DNA of 64,000 bases from Actinomadura rupiterrae (GCF_024172125.1 NZ_JAMZEA010000001.1:930001-994000); one strand, 5' to 3'. Shown: positions 31,398-41,381, counted from the stretch's first letter. The notes: a model not told the origin generated them from the sequence alone. Numbers and translations: made by a program.

Positions 31398-33745
31398 CCG
31401 AGATCGGGCAGGCCAGGCCGCGCAGCGAGGACGCCCGGCTGGTCACGGGACGGACCCGCTGGACCGACAACATCACCCCCGCCGGGACGCTGCACGTGGC
31501 GTACCTGCGCAGCCCGCACGCGCACGCCCGGATCGACCGGGTGGACGTCGAGGCGGCCAAGGCCAGGCCGAACGTCGTGGCCGTCCTGTCGGGGGCCGAC
31601 TTCGCGGCCGAGCAGGGCGCGCTTCCGTGCGCGTGGCAGGTCACCGAGGACATGAAGCTCCCGGCGCACCCGCCGATGGCGGTGGACGAGGTCCGCTACG
31701 TCGGCGAGCCGGTGGCGTGCGTCGTGGCGCGCGACCGGTACTCGGCGGTCGATGCGCTGGAGGACATCGACGTCGACTACACGCCGCTCCCCACGGTCGT
31801 GGACATGGAGCGCGCTATCGAGGACGGCGCCGATCTCGTCCATTCCGACCTCGGTACGAACGCGTCCTATACGTGGGTGTTCGAGCAGGGCGACCTCGAC
31901 GCCGCGTTGCGGGACGCGCCCGTCCTGCTGGAGCGCCGGTTCGTCCAGCAACGACTGATCCCGACGGCGATGGAACCGCGCGCCGTCCTGTGCGAGCCGG
32001 ACGGCTCCGGACCCAACACAGACTTCACGCTCTACTCGGCTACGCAGATCCCGCACATCCTGCGGCTGATGCTGTCGGTCGTCACCGAGATCCCCGAGCA
32101 CCGGATCCGGGTCGTCGCGCCGGACGTCGGCGGCGGGTTCGGCTCCAAGCTCCAGGTGTACGGCGAGGAGGTGCTCGCGCTGCTGCTGGCGCGGCGGCTC
32201 GGCCGTCCGGTGAAGTGGACGGAGTCGCGCAGCGAGGGCAACATGGCCGTCCACCACGGGCGCGACCAGATCCAGAAGGTCACGCTCGCGGCCGAGCGCG
32301 ACGGGCGCATCCGGGGCCTGAAGGTCGAGCTGCTAGCCGACATGGGCGCGTACCTGATGCTGGTCACGCCGGGCGTCCCGCTGCTCGGCGCGTTCATGTT
32401 CAACGGCATCTACAAGATGGACGCGTACTCGTTCACCTGCACGGGCGTCTTCACCAACAAGACGCCGACCGACGCCTACCGGGGCGCGGGACGTCCCGAG
32501 GCGACATTCGCGATCGAGCGGCTGATGGACGAGCTGGCCGCCGAGCTCGGCGTCGATCCGGTCGAGGTGCGGCGCCGGAACTGGATCGCGCACGAGGAGT
32601 TCCCGTTCGAGACGATCGCGGGACTGACCTACGACACGGGCAACTACGAGGCGGCGACCGAGAAGGCGCTCGCGCTGTTCGAGTACGACAAGCTGCGCGC
32701 CGAGCAGAACGACCGGCGGGAGAGCGGCGATCCGGTGCAGCTCGGCATCGGCGTCTCGACGTACACCGAGATGTGCGGGCTCGCGCCGTCCCGCGTGCTC
32801 GGCTCGCTGTCGTACGGCGCGGGCGGCTGGGAGCACGCGTCGGTGCGGGTGCTGCCGACCGGGAAGGTGGAGGTCGTGACCGGCTCGTCCGCGCACGGGC
32901 AGGGGCACGAGACCGCCTGGGCGCAGATCGCGGCGGACCGGCTCGGCGTGCCGTTCGACGACGTCCGGGTGCTGCACGGCGACACGGCCGTGTCGCCGAA
33001 GGGCATGGACACCTACGGGTCGCGGTCGCTCGCGGTCGGCGGCGTCGCGCTCTACCGCGCCTGCGACAAGGTCGTGGACAAGGCACGGACGATCGCGGCG
33101 CACCTGCTGGAGGCGTCCGAGGACGACCTGGAGTTCAGCGCGGGCCGGTTCAGCGTCCGGGGCGTCGGCGACGCGGGACTGTCCATCCAGGAGATCACGC
33201 AGGCCGCGTTCGCCGCGCACAACCTGCCGGACGGCCTGGAGCCGTCGCTCGACTCCGACGCCACGCACGACCCGGATAACTTCTCCTTCCCGCACGGCAC
33301 CCACCTGTGCGCGGTCGAGATCGACACCGAGACCGGCTTCACGAAGATCCGCAAGTACGTGGCCGTGGACGACGTCGGCAACGTGGTGAACCCGCTGATC
33401 GTGGAGGGTCAGGTGCACGGCGGGCTCGCGCAGGGCATCGCGCAGGCCCTCTACGAGGAGGCCGTGTACGACGCGGACGGCAACCTCACGACGACCACGA
33501 TGGCCGACTACCTGGTGCCGTCGGCGGCGGACCTGCCGTCCTTCACGACCGACCGCACCGAGACCCCGGCGGCCGGCAACCCGCTCGGGGTCAAGGGCGT
33601 GGGCGAGGCGGGCACGATCGCCTCGACCCCCGCCGTGGTGAACGCGATCGTGGACGGGCTGCGGCCGTTCGGCGTCCGCGACGTCCCGATGCCCTGCACG
33701 CCCGAGCGCGTCTGGAACGCGCTCCGCGAGGGAGGCGACCGTTGA
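31394..33745 (+). CDS. Molybdenum hydroxylase large subunit, form II CoxL-like
   Basis: 783 residues from GTG 31394. Xanthine dehydrogenase/aldehyde oxidase family: N-terminal [19 protein letters not shown], Mo-pterin blocks [10 protein letters not shown] and [16 protein letters not shown], and the C-terminal VGEAGTI with the catalytic Glu. The loop that in true Mo-Cu CO dehydrogenases reads AYxCSFR is AYRGAGR here (361-367), the form II signature, so oxidation of an aldehyde or N-heterocycle is more likely than CO. Forms an (L-M-S)2 enzyme with its neighbours. Confidence 0.93.
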
Positions 33746-34602
33746 TCCCCCCGACCTTCGACTACCTGCGGCCGACCACGCTGGACGAGGCGCTGCGGAT
33801 GCTGCCCGACGCGGGCGAGGACGCGAAGGTCCTCGCCGGCGGGCAGTCGCTGATGCCGCTGCTGCGGCTCCGGCTCGCCTACCCCGACGCGCTGGTCGAC
33901 CTCGACCGCGTGGACGAGCTGCGCGCGATCCGCGACGACGGCGACGCGATCGTCATCGGCGCGACCGCGACGCACCACCAGGTGATGCACGACCCGCTCG
34001 TCCGGGAGCACGCGCCGCTCGTCGCGCGCGCGACCGCGACCGTCGCGGACCCGGCCGTCCGGCACCGCGGCACGTTCGGCGGCTCGCTCGCGCACGCCGA
34101 CCCGGCCGGTGACCTGCCCGCCGTCGCGCTCGCGCTGGACGCGGTGATGCTCGCGCGCTCGGCGTCCGGCGGCGACCGCGAGATCCCGGCGCGCGACTTC
34201 TTCGTGGACTGGATGACCACCGCGCTGGAGCCGGACGAGCTGCTCACCGGCGTCCGCGTGCCGAAGCTCGGCGCGGGCTGGGGCTTCCACTACGAGAAGT
34301 TCCACCGGACGGCGCAGGCGTGGGCGATCGTCGGGGTCGCGTGCGCGGTCCGGCGCGTCCAGGGCGCGGTGGAGGACGTCCGGATCGGGCTCACCAACAT
34401 GGGCGCGACACCCGTCCGCGCGACGGCCGTCGAGGAGCGGCTCGGCGGGAGCACGCTGTCCGACGGCACGCTGCGCGAGGCGTCCGCGTACGCCGGCGAG
34501 GGCACCGAACCGCCGTCCGACCTGCACGGATCGTCCGAGTACCGGAGCCATCTGGTCCAGGTGCTCACGCGGCGCGCGCTGAACGCCGCGTCCGCGCGCT
34601 GA
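33742..34602 (+). CDS. Molybdenum hydroxylase FAD-binding medium subunit (CoxM-type)
   Basis: 286 residues from TTG 33742, which overlaps the large-subunit stop (TTGA) and has GGAGG seven bases upstream. FAD motifs are AGGQSLMPLLRLR and TFGGSLAHADPAGDLPAV (usually TIGGNLA/S-H-A-DP), followed by the CO_deh_flav_C domain (FHYEKFHRTAQAWAIVGVA). Passes electrons from the Fe-S subunit to an acceptor. A 12-bp hairpin terminator follows, so coxG is a separate unit. Confidence 0.92.
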   Translation: MIPPTFDYLRPTTLDEALRMLPDAGEDAKVLAGGQSLMPLLRLRLAYPDALVDLDRVDELRAIRDDGDAIVIGATATHHQVMHDPLVREHAPLVARATATVADPAVRHRGTFGGSLAHADPAGDLPAVALALDAVMLARSASGGDREIPARDFFVDWMTTALEPDELLTGVRVPKLGAGWGFHYEKFHRTAQAWAIVGVACAVRRVQGAVEDVRIGLTNMGATPVRATAVEERLGGSTLSDGTLREASAYAGEGTEPPSDLHGSSEYRSHLVQVLTRRALNAASAR

Positions 34603-34615
34603 GCGGTCCCGGACC

Positions 34616-34645
34616 GAGCCCGCGGCCGCGGCCGGCCGCGGGCTC
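34616..34645 (+). terminator. Hairpin terminator after the medium subunit
   Basis: GAGCCCGCGGCC (34616-34627) pairs perfectly with GGCCGCGGGCTC (34634-34645), six-base loop. Confidence 0.75.
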
Positions 34646-34736
34646 CGCCGTTCCGCTCGCGCGGGGCCGTCTGGCGGGGAGGGACCGGAGGAACGTAGGG
34701 TCACGTCAACCCCCGGACGAGAGAAGGACCCGAACC

Positions 34737-35510
34737 ATGGAGCTCGACCACGAATTCACCGTCCCCGTCCCGGTGGAGCGGGCCTGGTCGGTACTGCTCG
34801 ACGTGGAGCGCGTCGCGCTCTGCATGCCGGGCGCCACCCTCGACTCCGCGGACGGCGAGGAGTACCAGGGGCGGCTCAAGGTCCGGGTCGGCGCGATGAC
34901 GATCACCTACCGGGGCACCGCCCGGATCGTCGCGGCGGACGAGGGCGCGGGGACCCTCACCATCGACGCGCGCGGCAAGGAGGCCCGCGGCTCCGGCACC
35001 GCGAACGCCACCGTCCAGGCGAAGCTGCGCGAGGAGGACGGCACGACGCACGTGTCCGTCCGCACCAAGCTGAACGTGACGGGCCGTCCCGCGCAGTTCG
35101 GCCGCAACATCCTCTCCGAGGTCGGCGGCAAGCTCGTCGGCCGCTTCGCCAAGGCCCTGGCCGAGGAACTGGAGTCGTCCGAGAACGAGGCGGCCGACCC
35201 GACGCCCGAGACGAGCGCGGCCGCGCCCGAGACGTCCGAGGCTTCGGCCGTCGTCCCGCACCAGCGCCCGGCGAGCCCGGTCGAACAGGCCGACCCCGTC
35301 GAGCCGGTCAAGCCGATCCAGCCAGTGGAGCCGGTCGCGCCGGAGGGCGCGCCCGCGCCGGTCACGCGGATCCACCCGCGCCGCGCGGACGACGCGATCG
35401 ACCTGTTGGAGGTCGCCGGGCCGTCCGTCGCCAAGCGCGTCCTCCCGGTCGCCGGAGCCGTCGCGTTCCTCCTGGCCGTCCTGTACGTCCTGCGCCGACG
35501 CCGCCGCTGA
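34737..35510 (+). CDS. CoxG-type SRPBCC protein with C-terminal membrane anchor
   Basis: 257 residues from ATG 34737 with AGAAGGA upstream; TAGGGT about 35 bp upstream may be its own -10. Residues 1-150 are the CoxG domain (HEFTVPVPVERAWSVLLDVERVAL...CMPGA, ending GGKLVGRFAKALAEEL). An acidic, proline-rich linker (about 155-225, several PVEP repeats) leads to one transmembrane helix and RRRRR. CoxG recruits or anchors the molybdenum hydroxylase to the membrane so that electrons reach quinones; the neighbouring operon supports that role. Maturation genes (coxD/E/F, xdhC) are not in the window. Confidence 0.87.
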   Translation: MELDHEFTVPVPVERAWSVLLDVERVALCMPGATLDSADGEEYQGRLKVRVGAMTITYRGTARIVAADEGAGTLTIDARGKEARGSGTANATVQAKLREEDGTTHVSVRTKLNVTGRPAQFGRNILSEVGGKLVGRFAKALAEELESSENEAADPTPETSAAAPETSEASAVVPHQRPASPVEQADPVEPVKPIQPVEPVAPEGAPAPVTRIHPRRADDAIDLLEVAGPSVAKRVLPVAGAVAFLLAVLYVLRRRRR

Positions 35511-35522
35511 CCTCGAACGTCG

Positions 35523-35553
35523 GAAGGGCCGGGACGAAGCGTCCCGGCCCTTC
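35523..35553. terminator. Bidirectional hairpin terminator
   Basis: GAAGGGCCGGGACG (35523-35536) pairs perfectly with CGTCCCGGCCCTTC (35540-35553) over AAG, between the convergent coxG and M4 protease genes, followed by GCCTTTAT. Confidence 0.85.
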
Positions 35554-35557
35554 GCCT

Positions 35558-38203
35558 TTATCGGCAGGCGCCCACTGAACGGTCGCGCGTCACCAGGTCG
35601 GCGCGTCCGGCGGTGCCGTCCGCCCAGACGACCCGGTGGCCGTCACCGATCCCGAAGCGGCCCTGCTCGCCCCGGTCGCAGGACATCCGAACCGGCGTGC
35701 CGCCCCTGGCCGGGAGCTGGAACAGCTTCGGCGCGCCCGCGTTGGTGAAGACGTCCCCGCCGGGGAGCGCGCCGAAGGTCACCCACGAGTCGTTCGCCTT
35801 CATGCCGGTGATCCGCGGCGCGTTCGGCCCGTCCGCGAGCACGGACGCGAGCCCGGTGCCGTCGACGCCCGCGCGGGAGATGCCCGCGCGGTTCGGGTCG
35901 GCGTCGGTGTCGTCGATGAAGAACAGCGTGCTCCTGGTCAGGTACGGCAGGTCCGCCCTGCCCTTGGACGCGATGTCGGTCTCCTTGCCGGTGGCGGTGT
36001 CGTAGACCGCGGGGCGCTGGGAGCCGTCCGGCCGGTACTTGATGTAGCCGATCCGGCCGTCCTTGACCGTGACCTGCATGGTCTGCTCGGCATAGGACGG
36101 GTTGACGTCCACCGGCCCCTGGTCCCCGAGCCGCATGTACCAGACGTCGGCGGACGACCCGTCCGGCGAGACCTCGGTGAACGCGAGCAGGTTCCCGTCG
36201 AGCGCGACGTCCTGGATCGAGCCCGGTGTCGAGTACCGGACGGTCGCGGGCGCGCTCAGGTCGGCGGGCCGCGTCACCACGTCGAACGTCCCGGTGTTGA
36301 GGTTGATCTGCACCCAGGCGACGGTCCGGCCGTCCGTGGAGAGCGGCCACGGCCACACGCCGTCCTCGCCGAAGACCTTCACCGGCGTGCCGCCGCGCAG
36401 GTCGCCGGTGTAGACCGACGGCAGCTCCGCGCCGTCCGGGGACGAGTCGGTGAACACGTACCGGTTGCCCGCGACGTCCGGGCTCGCGTCGTCGGACAGG
36501 TTCGCCTTGAGGATCCTCGCGTCCAGGCCGATGCGGCGCTCCCAGCCGGGCTTGATGCCGTGGCGCTCGAACGCCTGCCGGACGACCGTCCGGTCCTTGC
36601 CGCTGTAGTGCAGCGCGCGGGCGGCGGCCTCGACGGCGCGGCGGCCGTCGGTGAAGCCGTCCAGCGGGGTCATGTACTCGGACAGGGCCTTGTAGGCGAG
36701 CTTGTCGCCGCGGCCCCCGCCGAGCGCCTTGCGGATGTCCCACAGCGCGCCGGAGAAGATGGTCGAGTTCAGGTGCACGCCCGCGCCGTCGATGCGGATG
36801 GTCGCGCCGATGTAGTCCCGGGTCGCGTTCCGGTTGTCGTCCAGGCGCCGCAGGGCGCACTGCTCGGGCGTCCCGGTGCGGCACAGCTCCTCGCCGAGCA
36901 GCGCCGCGCGCGGGTCGGTCATCGGCATCTTCAGCGCGTCGAGCTGGATGGCGTTGCCGAAGTAGTCGGCGATGCCCTCGTTCATCGCGCCGGACTGGCC
37001 GAAGTACGCCAGGTTCGCGGTGTGCTCGACGACGCCGTGCGTCATCTCGTGGCCGTCCACGTCCAGGCTGGACGCGAACGAGTAGTAGTCCCTGCCGCCC
37101 CCGCCGTACACCATCTTGGTGCCGTCCCAGAAGGCGTTCTCGAAGACGCCGCCTCCCGCGGTGACGTTGACGACCGAGTTGATCGGGCCGCCCTTGCCGT
37201 CCAGGCCGTCCCGGCCGAGCCGCTTGTAGAAGTCGTAGACCTGCCCGGCGGCCCAGTGCGCGTCCACCGCGCCTGAATCGGTCGCGGACTGCGGGAACAC
37301 CGTCGAGTCGGACGCCGCGACGGCCGTGTCGGCGGGCAGCTGCCGGCCCTCGAACACGCTCACGTCCTTGCCCTGCGCGTCATAGGTGACGATGCCTCCG
37401 GCCGCGCGGGTCGTGTCGCGCATCTCGACCTTGCCGTCCGCGCGCCGCCACGCGGGGAACGTGCGGTCGCGGCCGTGCGCGTCCTTGCCCGACGCCTGGA
37501 CGGGGCCTTCGGCCTCCTGCAGCCGGTCGTAGCTGAGCGCGGCCCCGGTGCCGTGCGCGTCGATGTAGACCTCGCGCAGCACCGGCTTGCCGCGCAGGCT
37601 GCCGCCGATCCGGAAGTGCCAGGTCAGCTGGCCTCTGCCGCGCGGGACGACGGCGAGCCCGAGGTTCTGGACGGCCGCCTTCCGCAGCTCGGCGAGCCCG
37701 GCCTTGCCGCGCGGTTCGATCGTCCTGAACAGCGCGGCCTTGCGGGCGGACGCCTCGGGCACCGTCGGCCTGGTGTCCACCGACAGGTCGGTGAGGTAGC
37801 GGCCGCCCGCGCCGGTGACCCGGTCGCGGTCCAGGTGGACGAGGTACTGGCCGCCCAGCACGGGCAGCCCCTGGTAGCGCTGCTCGAACCGGACGGTCTT
37901 CTGCGTGCCGTCCGCGACGACGTCGAGCGGGGCGAGGTCGCGGGCGGTGTCCTTGATCTTGTAGCGGGGTTCGGCGAGGTGGGCGCGCGCGGCCTTGACC
38001 GGGTCGCTCGACGCGGCCTTCTCGTCCAGCCCTTCGACGAGCGCGGGCGCGGACGTGCCGGTCTGGACGCCGCCGGGCAGCGCGCCGGACGGCGGGGGCG
38101 GGTCGTCCGCGGGCGCGGCGGACGCGGCGCGCGGCACGGTCAGGCTCGCCGCCAGCACGGCCGCGAGGGCCGCCCCGGCGAGCAGAGGACGTTGGGGGGA
38201 CAC
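35558..38203 (-). CDS. Secreted M4 (thermolysin-family) metallopeptidase with beta-propeller tail
   Basis: 881 residues from GTG 38203 with GGAGG five bases upstream. Signal peptide to about residue 30; FTP/PepSY propeptide (about 60-225, ending RGKPVLREVYIDAHG). The catalytic M4 domain (about 260-560) has VDGHEMTHGVVEHTANLAY, NEGIADYFG and GAGVHLNSTIFSGAL (His231 equivalent). Residues about 580-881 are a TolB/WD-like propeller with blade ends such as PVKVFGEDGVWPWPLSTDGRTVAWV. Catalytic residues are intact. This is a degradative exoprotease, unlike the leaderless M4-fold protein at 9.9 kb. Convergent with coxG. Confidence 0.93.
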   Translation of the reverse strand: MSPQRPLLAGAALAAVLAASLTVPRAASAAPADDPPPPSGALPGGVQTGTSAPALVEGLDEKAASSDPVKAARAHLAEPRYKIKDTARDLAPLDVVADGTQKTVRFEQRYQGLPVLGGQYLVHLDRDRVTGAGGRYLTDLSVDTRPTVPEASARKAALFRTIEPRGKAGLAELRKAAVQNLGLAVVPRGRGQLTWHFRIGGSLRGKPVLREVYIDAHGTGAALSYDRLQEAEGPVQASGKDAHGRDRTFPAWRRADGKVEMRDTTRAAGGIVTYDAQGKDVSVFEGRQLPADTAVAASDSTVFPQSATDSGAVDAHWAAGQVYDFYKRLGRDGLDGKGGPINSVVNVTAGGGVFENAFWDGTKMVYGGGGRDYYSFASSLDVDGHEMTHGVVEHTANLAYFGQSGAMNEGIADYFGNAIQLDALKMPMTDPRAALLGEELCRTGTPEQCALRRLDDNRNATRDYIGATIRIDGAGVHLNSTIFSGALWDIRKALGGGRGDKLAYKALSEYMTPLDGFTDGRRAVEAAARALHYSGKDRTVVRQAFERHGIKPGWERRIGLDARILKANLSDDASPDVAGNRYVFTDSSPDGAELPSVYTGDLRGGTPVKVFGEDGVWPWPLSTDGRTVAWVQINLNTGTFDVVTRPADLSAPATVRYSTPGSIQDVALDGNLLAFTEVSPDGSSADVWYMRLGDQGPVDVNPSYAEQTMQVTVKDGRIGYIKYRPDGSQRPAVYDTATGKETDIASKGRADLPYLTRSTLFFIDDTDADPNRAGISRAGVDGTGLASVLADGPNAPRITGMKANDSWVTFGALPGGDVFTNAGAPKLFQLPARGGTPVRMSCDRGEQGRFGIGDGHRVVWADGTAGRADLVTRDRSVGACR

Positions 38204-38449
38204 GGAGCCTCCGTGGTGCGGGGGGTGCGAGTGTGTTTCCAGATCTACGCGCCCTTTCCTTCGCCATCACTGGCAAAAACACACAGAGTTAAGCGAAAGG
38301 GGGCGATCACCGTTCAACAGGTCACAGCGGGTGGATTCGGGGTCCACTCCGCGCGCATGCCGATCGGCGGGCCAAGGCGGGGTCAATGATCGTCCGCGTG
38401 CCGGAGGCGACGTTGGCGGGGAGCGGGCGGGTTCCGGTCGGCTTGGGGC
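38204..38449. other. 246-bp divergent gap with inverted repeats upstream of the M4 protease
   Basis: GTGTGTTT (38231-38238) is complementary to AAACACAC (38277-38284). GCGCCCTTTC (38249-38258) is nearly complementary to GAAAGGGGGC (38295-38304). The pairs interleave. On the minus strand TTGAAC and TTAACT could be a promoter, which would place the first pair in the protease 5' leader. No gene is seen in the gap. Confidence 0.45.
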
Positions 38450-39208
38450 GTGCACACGCTCACCGATGGACGGCCCGCCGGCCCGGCGCGTCCCCGCGAT
38501 CCCTGGTGGTACCGGGAGCGGCGCGCGATCCTGTCCCGCGAGCTGCGCCGCCTCGGCCCGCCCGGACGCGCAGCGCACATCGGCTCCGCGTCCGGCGCGG
38601 GCTCCCTGCAAGCCGACACACTGCTCGCCGACGACATATTGCGAGCCGACGCGCTGCACCTGCGGCGGCACGGCTGGCAGACCACCACGGTCGACACGTC
38701 CGGTACCGGCGGGACGGACGTGCTGCCGGGCGATCCTCGCTACCTACCGCTCGCGACCGGCGGGTTCGATCTGGCGGTCGCCCTCGACGTGCTCGCCCGC
38801 GCCGAGGACGACCGCGCCGCCGCCGCGGAGATCGCGCGCGTGCTGCGTCCCGGCGGGACGGCGCTGGTGTCGGTGCCGCACGACATGCGGCTGTGGTCGG
38901 CGCACGACCTGGCCTGCGGGAACGTCCGCCGGTACACAAGGGACACGCTCGCGGCGCTGCTCGCCGGAGCCGGGCTCGTCCTCGACCGGCTGTGGAACTG
39001 GAACGTGCTGCTGCGGCCGCTCGCCCGGCTGCGGCGGCACCACGTCGCGGGCTGGGAGACCCGGGCGCGCCGCCCGGCCGCCGACCGGCTGCTCGGCTGG
39101 ATCCTCCAGGCCGAGGACCTGCTGCCGCTGCACTCGCTGTCCGGGACGACGCTGTTCGCCCGCGCCCACCGCCCGCCGGACGACGTCGGGACGGCGGGCG
39201 CGAGCTGA
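38450..39208 (+). CDS. Class I methyltransferase-like protein, degenerate paralogue
   Basis: 252 residues from GTG 38450. It aligns end to end with the convergent methyltransferase 6 bp downstream (DPWWYRERRAILSRELRRLG; VPHDMRLWSAHDLACGNVRRY; RLWNWNVLLRPLARLRR). But motif I is changed to HIGSASGAGSL, and an insertion of about 15 residues built of ADTLL/ADDIL/ADAL repeats follows it. The LDVLEHIED block of the partner is LDVLARAED here. SAM binding is therefore doubtful; it may be a pseudoenzyme or partner of the other copy. Weak ribosome site. Confidence 0.75.
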   Translation: MHTLTDGRPAGPARPRDPWWYRERRAILSRELRRLGPPGRAAHIGSASGAGSLQADTLLADDILRADALHLRRHGWQTTTVDTSGTGGTDVLPGDPRYLPLATGGFDLAVALDVLARAEDDRAAAAEIARVLRPGGTALVSVPHDMRLWSAHDLACGNVRRYTRDTLAALLAGAGLVLDRLWNWNVLLRPLARLRRHHVAGWETRARRPAADRLLGWILQAEDLLPLHSLSGTTLFARAHRPPDDVGTAGAS

Positions 39209-39214
39209 TACCGG

Positions 39215-39910
39215 CTAGCGCTTGGTCAGGCGGGCGACCAGGGAGACCCCCGGCAGCGTGCCCACCGGGAGGACGCGCTCGGCGGCGACGACCGCGTGCA
39301 GCGAGCGGTCGAGCCAGGCGGGCAGCGCCTCCAGGTCGCATCCGGTGGACGCGCGGCGCCGCATCCGGACGACCGGCCTGAGCAGCACGTTCCAGCTCCA
39401 CAGCCGCCCGATCTCGAAGCCCGCGCCGGTCAGCACCTCGGCGAGCTCCGCCCGGTCGTAGCGCCGGACGTGCCCGAGCGCCTCGTCGTGCGCCGACCAC
39501 AGCCGCATGTCGCACGGCACGGTCACCAGCGCCGCCCCGCCCGGCCGGACGATCCGCGCCAGCTCGGCCGCGGCGCCCGCGTCGTCCTCGATGTGCTCCA
39601 GGACGTCCAGCGCCATCGCGAAGTCGAACGCGGCGTCCGGGAACGGCAGGTCGCGGGCGTCGCCGAGGCGGGCGTCGATGCCGCGCCGCCGGGCGGCGTC
39701 GACACCGGCCTCCGACGCGTCCACGGCGACGGCGTCCCAGCCGTGGTCCAGCAGGACGCGGGTGTTGCCGCCGCCCGCCGCGCCGACGTCCGCGCCGAGG
39801 CCCGGGCGGCCCAGCCGGCGCAGCTCGCGCCCGATCAGGTGCCGCCGCTCGCGGTACCACCAGTTGCGCTCCTCGACCGCGACGACGCGCTCGACCTCGA
39901 TCGTGTCCAT
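39215..39910 (-). CDS. SAM-dependent methyltransferase (Methyltransf_11/23 type)
   Basis: 231 residues from ATG 39910 with GGGGGAG six bases upstream. Motif I is GADVGAAGGGNTRVLLD, post-I is VAVDASEAGV, and motif II/III are FAMALDVLEHIEDDAGAA and RIVRPGGAALVTVP. The N-terminal MDTIEVERVVAVEERNWWYRERR helix is common in surface-glycan methyltransferases. It is transcribed in the same direction as, and 22 bp after, the GT2-GtrA gene, so it probably modifies a cell-surface saccharide. Confidence 0.85.
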   Translation of the reverse strand: MDTIEVERVVAVEERNWWYRERRHLIGRELRRLGRPGLGADVGAAGGGNTRVLLDHGWDAVAVDASEAGVDAARRRGIDARLGDARDLPFPDAAFDFAMALDVLEHIEDDAGAAAELARIVRPGGAALVTVPCDMRLWSAHDEALGHVRRYDRAELAEVLTGAGFEIGRLWSWNVLLRPVVRMRRRASTGCDLEALPAWLDRSLHAVVAAERVLPVGTLPGVSLVARLTKR

Positions 39911-39932
39911 GTGCTCTCCCCCAGGGAATCGG

Positions 39933-41246
39933 TCAGCCGCGGCGCGCGAACACCCACCGGTCCAGCGCGCTGAACCGGAGCGTGACCAGGCAGGACGAGA
40001 CGGCCAGCAGCACGCAGGCCTCGCCGATTCGGCCCGGCCGCAGCGCCGCGGCGCCCGCGACGGCGACCGAGGTCAGCGCCCAGTTCAGCGCGGCGAGCAG
40101 GGCCGCGCGCGAATGCACGAAGGCGCGGCGCCCGCCGCGCCGCGGAAAGGTCCAGCGGCGGTTCGCCTCGGTGCCCGCGACCGTGCTCAGCAGCAGCCCG
40201 CCGAGGTTCGCCGGGACGGGCGCCCACGCGCCGCGCAGCAGCAGGTACCCGGCCGTGTGGACGACCGTCGCGAGCAGCCCGGCGGCGGCGAAGCCGACCA
40301 GCATGCCGGGGCGCCCGGTCGGGCGGCCGAGCACCGCGTCCGGATGGGCGGGCCGCGGCTCGGGGCGTTCCGGCAGGCCGAGCCCGGCCTCGCCGCGCGC
40401 CATCGCGCGGGCCGTCCGGAGCAGGCCGCGCAGGTTGTGCGCCGCCGTCCGGCCGACGCGGACGCGCGAGTCGACGTCCTCCACCCAGTCGACGGCGACC
40501 TCGTGCACGCGCAGGCCGTTGAACTCGGCGAGCAGCAGCATCTCGGTGTCGAAGAACCAGTCGTCGTCGCCCACACACGCGGTCAGCCGGCCGGCGACGT
40601 CCGCGCGGGCCGCCTTGAAGCCGCAGGCCGCGTCGGTGAACCGGGCGCCGAAGCCGACCCGGAGCAGGCCGTTGTAGCAGCGCGACACCGCCTCCCGGCG
40701 CAGCCCGCGCCGGATCCGCGCGCCGCGCCCGAGCCGGGTCCCGATCGCGAGGTCGGAGTGCCCGCTGACCAGCGGCGCGACCAGCGGGAGCAGCGCGCCG
40801 AGGTCGGTGGACAGGTCCACGTCCATGTACGCGACGACGGTCGCATCGCTCTCCCGCCAGGCGGCCTTCACCGCCGCGCCCTTGCCCCGGACGTCCAGTC
40901 GCCGCAGCTCGACCCCGGGCAGCTCGGCGGCGAGCGCGCGGCCGACCTCCGGCGTCCGGTCGGTGGAGCCGTTGTCCACGACGGTGATCCGCCACGTCCA
41001 GGGGAACCACTCGCGCAGGTAGGCGTGCAGCGTCCGGACACCGCCGCCGAGCGCCCGCTCCTCGTTCAGGACGGGGATCACGATCTCCACGACCGGCGCG
41101 TCCGTCCCGGCGGTCCGCGGCGGCGGCGCGAGCGCCCGCTCACCCGACCGCACCGATGTCTCAGAGGCGGCCCGCATGGACGCCTTGGATGCGCGCGGCG
41201 CGGACGGTGCGGGGGGCGCTGCGCGGGCGCCTGCTGTGCCTGGCAC
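39933..41246 (-). CDS. Family 2 glycosyltransferase fused to GtrA-like membrane domain
   Basis: 437 residues. Residues about 48-290 are a DPM1-like GT2 (VVEIVIPVLNEERALGGGVR, YMDVDLSTDLGALLPL with DVD, DAACGFKAARADVAGRL, DDDWFFDTEML), which would transfer a sugar to polyprenyl phosphate. Residues about 310-437 are GtrA (four helices; ANLGGLLLSTVAGTEANRRWTF; FSALDRWVF), which flips or positions the lipid-linked sugar. GTG 41246 has GGAGGGAG upstream; ATG at residue 24 would drop a non-conserved Ala/Pro-rich tail. Upstream of the methyltransferase in the same unit. Confidence 0.88.
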   Translation of the reverse strand: MPGTAGARAAPPAPSAPRASKASMRAASETSVRSGERALAPPPRTAGTDAPVVEIVIPVLNEERALGGGVRTLHAYLREWFPWTWRITVVDNGSTDRTPEVGRALAAELPGVELRRLDVRGKGAAVKAAWRESDATVVAYMDVDLSTDLGALLPLVAPLVSGHSDLAIGTRLGRGARIRRGLRREAVSRCYNGLLRVGFGARFTDAACGFKAARADVAGRLTACVGDDDWFFDTEMLLLAEFNGLRVHEVAVDWVEDVDSRVRVGRTAAHNLRGLLRTARAMARGEAGLGLPERPEPRPAHPDAVLGRPTGRPGMLVGFAAAGLLATVVHTAGYLLLRGAWAPVPANLGGLLLSTVAGTEANRRWTFPRRGGRRAFVHSRAALLAALNWALTSVAVAGAAALRPGRIGEACVLLAVSSCLVTLRFSALDRWVFARRG

Positions 41247-41381
41247 GGCCGGTCTCCCTCCGGAAGCGGGTCACGGGCACGACCCATGAAAGTGCCGCCC
41301 CGTCCGCGACCGCAGCGACAAATAACCACCAAGACTTTTCTTTGATGGAACCATTGCCGCGAACGGGACCGGAGCGGCCGG

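Noticed and set aside
38231-38304. c-di-AMP (ydaO-type) or other known riboswitch before the M4 protease
   Set aside because: I could not match the conserved ydaO blocks; only generic inverted repeats are supported.
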